7,573 nucleotides of DNA, from the NCBI GenBank assembly GCA_019309245.1, contig JAFDGP010000118.1, positions 1 to 7,573 on the forward strand. Direction: 5' to 3'. Below the pieces are notes generated by a model, which saw only the letters and a program-made list of their open reading frames with translations, was not told the DNA's origin and did no database searches. Within the stretch, counting starts at the first letter, position 1. Each line of letters begins with the position of its first letter. Source of the stretch: Deltaproteobacteria bacterium (GTDB taxonomy: Bacteria; Desulfobacterota; Desulfobacteria; Desulfobacterales; C00003060). Made by a program: the position numbers and the translations under genes. Below are positions 1-7,420 of this stretch, in pieces.

Positions 1-69
1 CAGTTAACCCTTGCGTTCTTCTAGCCGGACAGTAATGATTGAAAATAAAGTTTTAAGGGAGCTTGGTAC

Positions 70-1347
70 ATGGAGACGCATTCGGATTTAGGGACAGAAG
101 TGGCTGTGCGGGTACACGAGGCGCTTGTTGAGTTGCCATTGGAATCACGGTTTGAAGAAATTCCCCGAATAGTTGCAAAGCACTATGGGCCACTTACACA
201 ACCCGTTGGATTTTTTAATACCCACCATTTTCGGCTGACTGATTTGCTGCCTTACTACGGGACGGTCATGGTAGGGTTGCATTCGGGATTGACCATAGAA
301 CAATTCAAGGCCGTCTATGGAATGTCACCCGATGAGTTCGCTGAATTGGCAGACATGGGGGCCATATTCCCAATTCTGAGATTTCCGGATGAAGAATATG
401 ACAACAATGTTTACGGACGGATACTCAGCCGTCCACGTGTCAGACATTCAGATACAAACCTCTGGACAACAATAGCCCATTTTGGAAACGACCCATCTGA
501 AACTATTGACTGGATGCATCATCAACTAAAAGAGTTTCTGCGAAAAGTGGACGAAAAGTACAGAGATGAACCGACAAACATCCCCGGATGGACAAGGGGT
601 CATGAAGCAACTGTGTTGTGTGAGCTTGTGGCTTTGGGATATCCTACGTTTGTGGAGCAGCTGCTTGGCCTTGATGTTGAATATCAGAAATTTGGTCAAA
701 TTGTGCGTGCATTCAGAACTCTCATTACTAATCCCTGCATGATGTCAGGCATCGCAATGTATGCGTATGATGAGGAAGAGTATGCACAGGCTTATGGTAC
801 CGCGCTTCACGACAAGGATACACCGCACGTTCGGGCTGATAAAGATATTATTGTTCCTAAAGAACTGGTCGCAGAATTCAACAAGAAATTTGTGTTGGAG
901 ATTGGAGATGTTCGTGATCCTGTGGAGCTTCGCCTCCGTCTTGAAAAAGAGGGCGCAGTTCAAGAATTGCACAGGATACTTTTTGCACTTTCCGAGTCTT
1001 TGCGCAGGGGTGAAATTGAAAGCGGTCTCAAGTCTCAGCAAGAATTGGCGCCTGTTTTAGCTGAAGTTGAAAAGCAAGTCCAAGCCATAGGAAAAAGCGT
1101 GGACACTGTAACACGAGTAATAAAGTGTGGAATAACATTGTGTGGATCACTTGCAGGCGGTTTTGCTGCCAATGCCTTGGGAGATACAAATGCAGCCATA
1201 TTCGCAGCTGCAGGTGGAGGCACAATCGCAAACCTAGGATCCGACTACTCTCGTAAGATTGCCACAGCAGTCACTGAAGCACGACTTCGAGGGGCAGGCT
1301 TGCCCTTTTTGATTTGGAAAAGACGTGAAGGCTCTCGCTCTTCTTAG
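70..1347 (+). CDS. Hypothetical protein, 425 aa, with glycine-rich hydrophobic C-terminal segment
   Basis: I do not recognise a family. The start is supported by GGGAG eight bases before the ATG; a possible upstream promoter (TTGCGT at 11-16, TAATGA at 33-38) is weak. Residues 1-300 look soluble and mostly helical, rich in acidic and aromatic residues, with no catalytic motif I can name. Residues about 287-350 are charged and helical, possibly coiled coil. Residues about 351-390 are hydrophobic and rich in Gly and Ala (GGFAANALGD, AAAGGGTIANLG), which could be a membrane-inserting hairpin or a glycine-zipper segment, followed by a basic tail (WKRREGSRSS). There is no signal peptide. Base composition is lower in G+C than katG, and the gene lies just left of a tRNA 3' scar, so it is probably cargo of an integrated element. 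An effector or defence role is conceivable but has no direct support. The reading frame itself is convincing. Confidence 0.8.
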   Translation: METHSDLGTEVAVRVHEALVELPLESRFEEIPRIVAKHYGPLTQPVGFFNTHHFRLTDLLPYYGTVMVGLHSGLTIEQFKAVYGMSPDEFAELADMGAIFPILRFPDEEYDNNVYGRILSRPRVRHSDTNLWTTIAHFGNDPSETIDWMHHQLKEFLRKVDEKYRDEPTNIPGWTRGHEATVLCELVALGYPTFVEQLLGLDVEYQKFGQIVRAFRTLITNPCMMSGIAMYAYDEEEYAQAYGTALHDKDTPHVRADKDIIVPKELVAEFNKKFVLEIGDVRDPVELRLRLEKEGAVQELHRILFALSESLRRGEIESGLKSQQELAPVLAEVEKQVQAIGKSVDTVTRVIKCGITLCGSLAGGFAANALGDTNAAIFAAAGGGTIANLGSDYSRKIATAVTEARLRGAGLPFLIWKRREGSRSS

Positions 1348-1436
1348 GTCTTGAGCGTTGGCAAAGAGATTCCCCAACATTCCGCCTTTAAACCGTTATT
1401 CCCCTTCAAATCAGATTTCAATATCATGCTTGGCTC

Positions 1437-1467
1437 GTCGAAGGTTCAAATCCTCTCGCACCGACCA
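1437..1467 (+). other. tRNA 3' fragment (probably tRNA-Pro), likely integration scar
   Basis: The sequence shows the 3' end of a tRNA: T-stem GAAGG (1440-1444), T-loop TTCAAAT (1445-1451), T-stem CCTCT (1452-1456, with one mismatch and one wobble), acceptor strand CGCACCG (1457-1463), discriminator A1464 and encoded CCA (1465-1467). The last acceptor base G72 implies C1, and C1-G72 with A73 is characteristic of bacterial tRNA-Pro. No matching 5' acceptor strand (CGGTGCG), D-arm or anticodon arm lies upstream, so it is not a functional gene. Site-specific integrases commonly use tRNA 3' ends and leave a copy at the far end of the element, which fits here. Identity as Pro is inferred from the end bases only. 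Confidence 0.7.
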
Positions 1468-1475
1468 ATAATTTC

Positions 1476-1511
1476 AAGAGGTTAGCAGAGATGCTAGCCT
1501 TTTATGTTTTC
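1476..1511 (+). terminator. Intrinsic terminator just after the tRNA fragment
   Basis: GGTTAGC (1480-1486) pairs with GCTAGCC (1493-1499) through seven base pairs including one G-T wobble, around the loop AGAGAT. The stem is followed by TTTTATGTTTT. It lies nine bases after the CCA end, where the native terminator of the tRNA gene would be expected. This suggests the DNA to the right is the original chromosomal flank. Confidence 0.7.
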
Positions 1512-1530
1512 TGCGGGAGCTCATGTCAAT

Positions 1531-2325
1531 AGGTGTGTAAATTTGTCAGGCGGCGAGCCTCGTTTCATATGATGGATGTAGTCTTTTTCCATCCTTAAAA
1601 GGGACTCTATTGTAGACATCCGGCAACAGATGTGATCCTTTGAGTCGTCTGAAACGTTTTTCTGCAACGGTCAGAACCTTCCAGATCAGGGCCGTTGCAT
1701 TGGTGACATTCCGGAAGCGCTTTGCAGCAGTGGTTCTCAGACGTACGGTAGCAAAAGGCGACTCGACAACATTTGTGGTGCGAAGGTGCACCCAGTGCTC
1801 TTTTGGAAAATCGTAGAAGGTCACCATCCTTTCCCAGTCGTTTTCCAAGGTAGATGCCGCCTTGGGATAGTCTTTGCCGCCGTAGCGCCTCTTGAATTCA
1901 TCTTTGAGCCGCTCGCACTCGGCTCTGGTGTCAGCATAGGGCATACGGCAGAGAAGTTCTCTGGCCTCGGACTGCACCTTTTTGGCAAAACGGTCCAGCA
2001 CGTTGACAATCTTATGGTTCCAGCAGCCCAAAGATATACCGGCTCAATACCGCTCAGATCCGTAGACTTCCACAGCCGATATTCGGCCTCCCACTTAGCC
2101 TTGAGCCGCCGAATCAACGCACGCGAAAGCGGTGCTCCTGTGCCCAATACCCCCCCCTGAGGGCCAACTCAAAATCACCCTTGGCCAGACCATGAAGATA
2201 CAGCTCCGGCAAAAGTTCTCCGACCTGTTTCGTGCGACGCTTGAACATTGGAAGAACCCGGCTCTCAAAACGCTGTTCCAAGTTGCGTACCCGCGGACGC
2301 CTTACCTCAATGGTGCCTGCCATAG
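1531..2325 (-). mobile_element. Degenerate IS256-family insertion sequence, truncated at its transposase 5' end
   Basis: The element contains a recognisable IS256/Mutator-type transposase in three broken frames. Just past the transposase stop is AGGTGTGTAAATTTGT (1531-1546), which resembles the TGTGTAAA-type terminal inverted repeats of this family, so this end seems intact. I find no inverted copy near 2325-2500, and the N-terminal third of the transposase is missing, so the other end was lost. It lies about 20 bases from the tRNA terminator. I could not define a target-site duplication. Confidence 0.75.
1546..2323 (-). pseudogene. IS256-family transposase, N-truncated, frameshifted and internally deleted
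   Basis: Three segments read in order on the minus strand as one transposase. Segment 1 (2323 down to about 2150) has AGTIEVRRPRVRNLEQRFE and continues to FELALRG. Segment 2 (about 2147 to 2030) has GAPLSRALIRRLKAKW, then PVYLWAAG. Segment 3 (about 2031 to 1546) has CWNHKIVNVLD, then FYDFPKEHWVHLRTTNVVES and FATVRLRT. The first break falls at a run of eight G (2150-2157); six or nine would restore the frame. The second joins the YLWADG region, which normally carries the first catalytic Asp, directly to the RCWNHK region. This removes roughly 80 residues, including the second catalytic Asp; the catalytic Glu of VVES remains. Upstream of residue Met at 2323 the frame closes at TAG, and the family's N-terminal region is absent. 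The gene is dead. Confidence 0.9.
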
Positions 2326-2355
2326 TGCGCTACACGAAGCGGCGTAGCAAAGAAG

Positions 2356-2622
2356 CTATTCATAGTGGGTCCACATGCGGATAACCTTAACGGTCTTGAT
2401 ATCGTCAAGAACCTGATAGACGAGTCTATGTTGGATGTTAATTCTTCGAGAATATGCTCCCGCCAAGTCTCCCACCAACCGCTCATAAGGCGGCGTGGTT
2501 TGGAATGGATCTTCTCTGAGAATGTCTAAGAGGCTTTCTGCTTTCTCGCGAAGCTCTGATGCCCCAAGTTTTTTTGCGTCCTTTCGCGCCTGCCGAGTAA
2601 AGACCAGTTTCCATCTCACCAC
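2356..2622 (-). CDS. yoeB: YoeB/Txe-family toxin, ribosome-dependent mRNA endonuclease
   Basis: This is a RelE-superfamily toxin of the YoeB/Txe group, 88 residues against 84 for the E. coli protein. Family members bind the ribosomal A site and cut mRNA after translation initiation. The catalytic residues are in place: Glu47 in PPYERL, Arg66 in the HRLVY block, and His86 in the C-terminal WTHYE (E. coli Glu46, Arg65, His83). The block SRRINIQHRLVYQV is the family hallmark. The start is a GTG, at 2622 (seven-base overlap with the antitoxin stop) or 2619 (GTGA, the classic four-base overlap); either implies translational coupling to yefM. Downstream a small hairpin (GCTAC/GTAGC, 2329-2348) without a T tract separates it from the IS remnant. 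The toxin looks intact. Confidence 0.93.
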   Translation of the reverse strand: MVRWKLVFTRQARKDAKKLGASELREKAESLLDILREDPFQTTPPYERLVGDLAGAYSRRINIQHRLVYQVLDDIKTVKVIRMWTHYE

Positions 2623-2858
2623 TCAAGGTCCTCGCTGCATTCTTCTACCGGTGTCTTCAGCCCTTCTCGGATCGATTCCCTCATGCCAGGCACCGAAAGA
2701 AGATAGAGAGTTTCTTGAATAGCCAGCCAGTCATCTTCTGACACCAGCATCGCGTTGCCCCTCTTACCTGTAATCAGTATCGGCTTGTGAGAGGCCGAGG
2801 CCTCATCAATGAGCTTGTAAAGCTTTGCTCTCGCCTGGCTTGCTGTCAGGGTTGTCAT
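2616..2858 (-). CDS. yefM: YefM/Phd-family antitoxin
   Basis: An 80-residue antitoxin that would neutralise the adjoining YoeB and repress its own promoter. The N-terminal MTTLTASQARAKLYKLIDE is the typical YefM DNA-binding start. ITGKRGNAMLVSEDDWLAIQETLYLL is the conserved dimerisation core, and the acidic C-terminal region (VEECSEDLEW) would wrap the toxin. Starts are possible at 2867 (GTG), 2864 (ATG) and 2858 (ATG). I chose 2858 because GGAGG lies eight bases before it, whereas the other two are too close to the Shine-Dalgarno, and because it gives the usual family N-terminus. The stop overlaps the toxin start, so antitoxin is made first. Confidence 0.93.
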   Translation of the reverse strand: MTTLTASQARAKLYKLIDEASASHKPILITGKRGNAMLVSEDDWLAIQETLYLLSVPGMRESIREGLKTPVEECSEDLEW

Positions 2859-2877
2859 ACTCATCACCTCCGCAAGT

Positions 2878-2906
2878 AGCGTACGTCATATGGTACGTTT
2901 TGTCAA
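2878..2906 (-). promoter_or_regulatory. yefM-yoeB promoter with repeated ACGTAC operator sites
   Basis: On the minus strand TTGACA (2906-2901) is a perfect -35. It is followed after 17 bases by TACGCT (2883-2878), a weak -10 matching three of six consensus bases. The spacer contains ACGTAC at 2898-2893, then a central CATATG palindrome, and a second ACGTAC at 2886-2881. GTAC-centred repeats near the start of yefM are the kind of site YefM/YoeB complexes bind in E. coli (TGTACA cores), so conditional autorepression is a reasonable inference. Confidence 0.55.
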
Positions 2907-3142
2907 TCGGAATTTGCGCCTGTCCGGTCAGCCTGAAGCCTACTGTTGGGGACCTATTTTCTGGTTCCAACTGGCACCCCCCTGGCGTGGGGTTCTCGGT
3001 GGAAAGAGGACAACCTATTGCCCGCGAAAATGGGTTGCAATGAATTGAATAAGGTTTTCTTCCTTTTTTACCAGCGTCCCCATTTCCACAGTTCTTGCCA
3101 ATCTTTAATGCAACTCTGGGGTAAAATAGAGGGTAAAGGCCA

Positions 3143-3511
3143 TCAAATTTCTTCGCGCATTTTTTGGAGGGCCTTTTTCAATGGTCCTAGGTCATTGACA
3201 CAGATGTTATAGATTTCATCTTGGTCTATGTCGAAATAGTCATGCGCCAATATGTCTCTGGTTCCCTTTACACCTGGCCAATGAATTTCCGGAAAAGCCT
3301 CGAGAAGTTTGCCGCTAGTAATCTTATCTATTTTCTTGATGCTTTCTCCTATAGCGATCAGCATCATGGCGATAGCGTCTAAACGGTCCAGTCCTTCGTC
3401 GTTGGATACGAAATCGTCCGGGGCAGTAATACCTTGAAATCTTCGTTCGATTCGGCGAATAGCTTCCTCTGCTTGGGCAATCTGTTCCAGAACCAAAGAG
3501 CGATCATACAT
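3143..3511 (-). CDS. hepT: HepT-family toxin (HEPN RNase) of a HepT-MntA system
   Basis: A 122-residue, all-helical HEPN protein (formerly DUF86). The motif R-x4-H-x-Y is present as Arg85-His90-Tyr92 in RDILAHDYF; in the family Arg and His form the RNase site and Tyr is the residue the partner MntA polyadenylylates. Residues 41-62 (LDRLDAIAMMLIAIGESIKK) and WPGVKGTRDILAH match the usual core. Length is normal. ATG at 3511 overlaps the mntA stop by eight bases and lacks a clear Shine-Dalgarno, so translation is probably coupled to mntA. Targets reported for HepT proteins include RNA ends; the target of this copy is unknown. Confidence 0.92.
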   Translation of the reverse strand: MYDRSLVLEQIAQAEEAIRRIERRFQGITAPDDFVSNDEGLDRLDAIAMMLIAIGESIKKIDKITSGKLLEAFPEIHWPGVKGTRDILAHDYFDIDQDEIYNICVNDLGPLKKALQKMREEI

Positions 3512-3806
3512 AAAGAGCGTCCCGATCTATGCGAGCTTTGAGATACCGGTTCATGCCTTCCCGGTATCTAACGACGTCAACCGATTTTCCAAAACGCGAT
3601 TCGAGCTCAGCCTTGAGGCTGGCTCGTAGAAAAAGATTTGGTTTCATTTCCACAACGACATCCACGTCGCTGTCAGATTTTATTTCGCTTCGAGCTACCG
3701 ATCCGAATATTCCGATCCGCGTCACTCCATACCGATCCTTAAACTCCGTCTTCCTGAGTCGGAGTTCGCGGAGAATTTCTTCACGTGACATAGTATCAAG
3801 GCTCAT
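3504..3806 (-). CDS. mntA: MntA-family antitoxin (minimal nucleotidyltransferase)
   Basis: A 100-residue minimal nucleotidyltransferase that, in characterised systems, inactivates HepT by transferring AMP units to the tyrosine of its R-x4-H-x-Y motif. The catalytic signature GS-x10-DxD is exact: Gly35-Ser36 and Asp47-Val-Asp49 in GSVARSEIKSDSDVDVVVE. A third acidic residue is likely Asp77 (SVDVV). Two starts are possible. ATG at 3806 sits six bases after the -10 element, so it would be leaderless. ATG at 3791 gives MSREEILRELR, closer to the family's common N-terminus, but also has no Shine-Dalgarno. I keep the longer form with reservation. The gene precedes hepT and overlaps it. Confidence 0.9.
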   Translation of the reverse strand: MSLDTMSREEILRELRLRKTEFKDRYGVTRIGIFGSVARSEIKSDSDVDVVVEMKPNLFLRASLKAELESRFGKSVDVVRYREGMNRYLKARIDRDALYV

Positions 3807-3810
3807 TTGT

Positions 3811-3840
3811 CACTTATAATGGTTATAGTGTCATTGTCGA
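3811..3840 (-). promoter_or_regulatory. mntA-hepT promoter with inverted repeat over the -10 element
   Basis: On the minus strand TCGACA (3840-3835, five of six) and TATAAG (3818-3813, five of six) are separated by 16 bases. An imperfect inverted repeat, CACTTATAA (3811-3819) with TTATAGTG (3823-3830), covers the -10 region and would suit an autoregulatory operator. The expected start point is at or within a base or two of the mntA ATG at 3806. Confidence 0.55.
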
Positions 3841-4042
3841 AAAGTCTATTCTTATGTTGATTTTCTAATGTGTTAAAACTATTGATATATTTTAAAGATT
3901 ATACCGGCTTGGATTGTGCTTGTCAAACATCGTTGTACAGTTTTCAACATTGGTAGGAAGTTCAAATCTGTTTTGGGGTCGGACCAAGCCAAGAGCCGTA
4001 AAGTACAAGAAAAAAGATAAAAAGTGGCGTGAATTTGAAGCG

Positions 4043-4080
4043 TTAGAAGCCTTTTTTGATATGAAAAAAAAGGCTCCTAA
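4043..4080. other. Long AT-rich hairpin immediately after the katG stop
   Basis: The left arm 4043-4057 pairs with 4066-4080 through 15 positions with one mismatch, around an eight-base loop. The core is AGCCTTTTTT against AAAAAAGGCT. It begins five bases after the katG stop codon on the minus strand. The stem is not followed by a T tract in either direction, so it is not a textbook terminator. It could mark or protect the katG mRNA 3' end. The rest of 3841-4042 is AT-rich and I see nothing definite in it. Confidence 0.5.
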
Positions 4081-4085
4081 GCGTG

Positions 4086-6332
<2,247 letters not shown>

Positions 6333-6381
6333 TTATCATAGTCTTGTAACAACCATTCTCTCTAGCAAGCAAAAAAATATA

Positions 6382-6867
6382 TCACGATCGTTTCGCGCTT
6401 CTCTGGCAATGGGGACAAATGCCAAAAAAATCGAGACGATGATTCAAAATCTCATAGCCTGTCTTGCTGGCAAGCTCTTTCGATAGATCCTCAAGGTTTC
6501 CCACATCCGAATCCATAATGGTCTTACATTTTGTACAAATCAAATGGGGGTGGGGATACGGCCTGTTTCCGTCATACCGATTACCAACCTCGCTGAAATC
6601 CAACTCCACGACTTCTCCGATTTCTTTAAGCAGATTAACGGTCTTGTAGATCGTTGCCAGGCTGGTCGTTGGAAAGTTGTGTTCTACCTGTTTGAAAACA
6701 TCCTCCACGCTAGGATAGCCTGTGCTTTCTGCAAGGATTTTCAATACGGCAAGTCGTTGGGGGGTTATGCGAAAATCAAGGTCTTTTAACTTATTGATCA
6801 TTGTCTCCAAACGCTCTTGTGGATCGCAATGCTCCGGCGCACCCTTTTTTGACTGTAACTTCTTCAA
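6382..6867 (-). CDS. perR: Fur-family peroxide-responsive repressor (PerR type)
   Basis: A 161-residue Fur-superfamily metalloregulator. The winged-helix domain spans about residues 22-90 (FRITPQRLAVLKIL; recognition helix TSLATIYKTVNLL). The C-terminal domain has both structural zinc pairs, Cys111/Cys114 (ICTKCK) and Cys151/Cys154 (GICPHCQ). PerR-type metal ligands are present as Asp99, His106, His108 and Asp119; Asp119 is the PerR-like choice over Fur's Glu. However, the position of B. subtilis His37, a ligand and an oxidation target, is Tyr51 (GYPSVEDVF). The start drawn is a TTG at 6867 without a good Shine-Dalgarno. ATG at 6801 (MINKLKDLDFRITPQR), with GGAG three bases ahead, would give 139 residues, closer to family length, so the first 22 residues are uncertain. 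The adjoining katG is a classical PerR target. Confidence 0.9.
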   Translation of the reverse strand: MKKLQSKKGAPEHCDPQERLETMINKLKDLDFRITPQRLAVLKILAESTGYPSVEDVFKQVEHNFPTTSLATIYKTVNLLKEIGEVVELDFSEVGNRYDGNRPYPHPHLICTKCKTIMDSDVGNLEDLSKELASKTGYEILNHRLDFFGICPHCQRSAKRS

Positions 6868-6906
6868 GATACAACCCCGCTAAAGGATAAATGGTCGTTA
6901 AAAATA

Positions 6907-6948
6907 ATCGTTATTTATAAATAACGATCGAATGGTTTTTGTTGTCAA
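6907..6948 (-). promoter_or_regulatory. perR promoter and perfect 22-bp palindromic operator
   Basis: Bases 6907-6928 form a perfect 22-bp palindrome with half-site ATCGTTATTTA, 39 bases upstream of the perR start. A third copy of TCGTTA lies at 6895-6900, matching the one in the palindrome at 6908-6913. TTGACA on the minus strand (6948-6943) is a perfect -35, but a -10 at standard spacing is poor; TATTTA (6923-6918, 19-base spacer) lies inside the palindrome. Size and AT-rich symmetry fit a Fur/PerR-class box, so autoregulation is inferred. Confidence 0.65.
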
Positions 6949-7025
6949 GCTGTTTTGAGAAGGGACATTTTTCTTTCCCAAGATCGGTGTGGCCGCTTTT
7001 CCTCAGGCAGGGTTTTCCTACCCCC

Positions 7026-7073
7026 CAATGGGTGATTGCCCCCATTGACAGGCCTTTGTCTCCATACTATAAA
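7026..7073 (+). promoter_or_regulatory. Near-consensus sigma-70 promoter with overlapping inverted repeat
   Basis: TTGACA (7045-7050), a 17-base spacer and TATAAA (7068-7073) make a near-ideal promoter, with transcription expected from about 7080. CAATGGG (7026-7032) and CCCATTG (7041-7047) form a 7-bp inverted repeat with an eight-base gap whose right arm overlaps the -35, a natural position for a repressor or activator site. It points away from perR toward the gene at 7421. Confidence 0.7.
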
Positions 7074-7079
7074 AAATTT

Positions 7080-7190
7080 GTGAGGGTGGGAAGGCCGTCT
7101 TCCTGCAAAGCCCCTGTAGATACCACGCTGCCCGACTTGAGCCGAACGACCTTGCTGAGCAATGCCTCCCCGGCTGGCCTCACGGTGTTG
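7080..7190 (+). promoter_or_regulatory. Structured 5' leader, candidate Moco-type riboswitch
   Basis: The predicted transcript starts with an enclosed multi-stem fold. The closing stem is GTGAGG (7080-7085) with CCTCAC (7178-7183). Inside are a hairpin GGAAG/CTTCC (7089-7093, 7099-7103) and a stem AGCCG/CGGCT (7140-7144, 7171-7175). The latter encloses an internal loop with AACGACC on one side and GCCTCCC (7164-7170) on the other, capped by TTGC-TGA-GCAA (7152-7162). A CCGA-CC strand facing GCCUCCC next to a small hairpin recalls the Moco riboswitch class (Rfam RF01055), which responds to molybdenum or tungsten cofactor. This assignment is from memory of the motif and is tentative; the existence of a stable fold is better supported. 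No clear intrinsic terminator follows. Confidence 0.45.
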
Positions 7191-7420
7191 GCAACTGTTA
7201 AAAAAAACACCCAGATACAGTTTCAAGCTCTAATCACAAGCAAACAGGTCTTTGATTGATCGTCTCGAGAGACTCGTCATAGATCGCCCTTCTAACCCCG
7301 CCATCTCCGCCAAGTGGGGCGGAAGGCACGTGCAGGGGCTCCATCTGTAACGGGGCCGTTCCACCGGAGGGTTGACCCTTGTTCATGAAGTCCGTGAAAG
7401 CGACACCAGACGAGGCACAC
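7191..7420 (+). other. Remainder of the long 5' leader, with further small hairpins
   Basis: I see no convincing open frame or terminator here. Possible stems are TCCGCC/GGCGGA (7306-7311, 7318-7323), CTCC/GGAG (7339-7342, 7366-7369) enclosing AACGG/CCGTT (7349-7353, 7356-7360), and AGGGT/ACCCT (7368-7372, 7375-7379). The cluster of GC-rich stems contrasts with the AT-rich start (7197-7250). It could be a second regulatory domain of the same leader, or could contain a separate promoter. Confidence 0.35.

Noticed and set aside
3950..3990. A second possible tRNA 3' end (GTTCAAATCTG followed by CGGACCA)
   Set aside because: There are 16 bases between the T-loop and the CCA where 13 are required, and the T-stem pairs poorly. 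It could be a decayed duplicate of the scar at 1437 but I cannot support that.
7184..7210. GGTGTT/AACACC hairpin around a poly-A tract as a terminator
   Set aside because: On the plus strand there is no T run after the stem; on the minus strand the T run lies inside the loop and arm. No convincing terminator in either direction.
6945..7259. Open frames of about 95-105 codons on both strands between perR and the promoter/leader
   Set aside because: They cross a near-consensus promoter and a structured leader, have no good ribosome binding sites and resemble no family.
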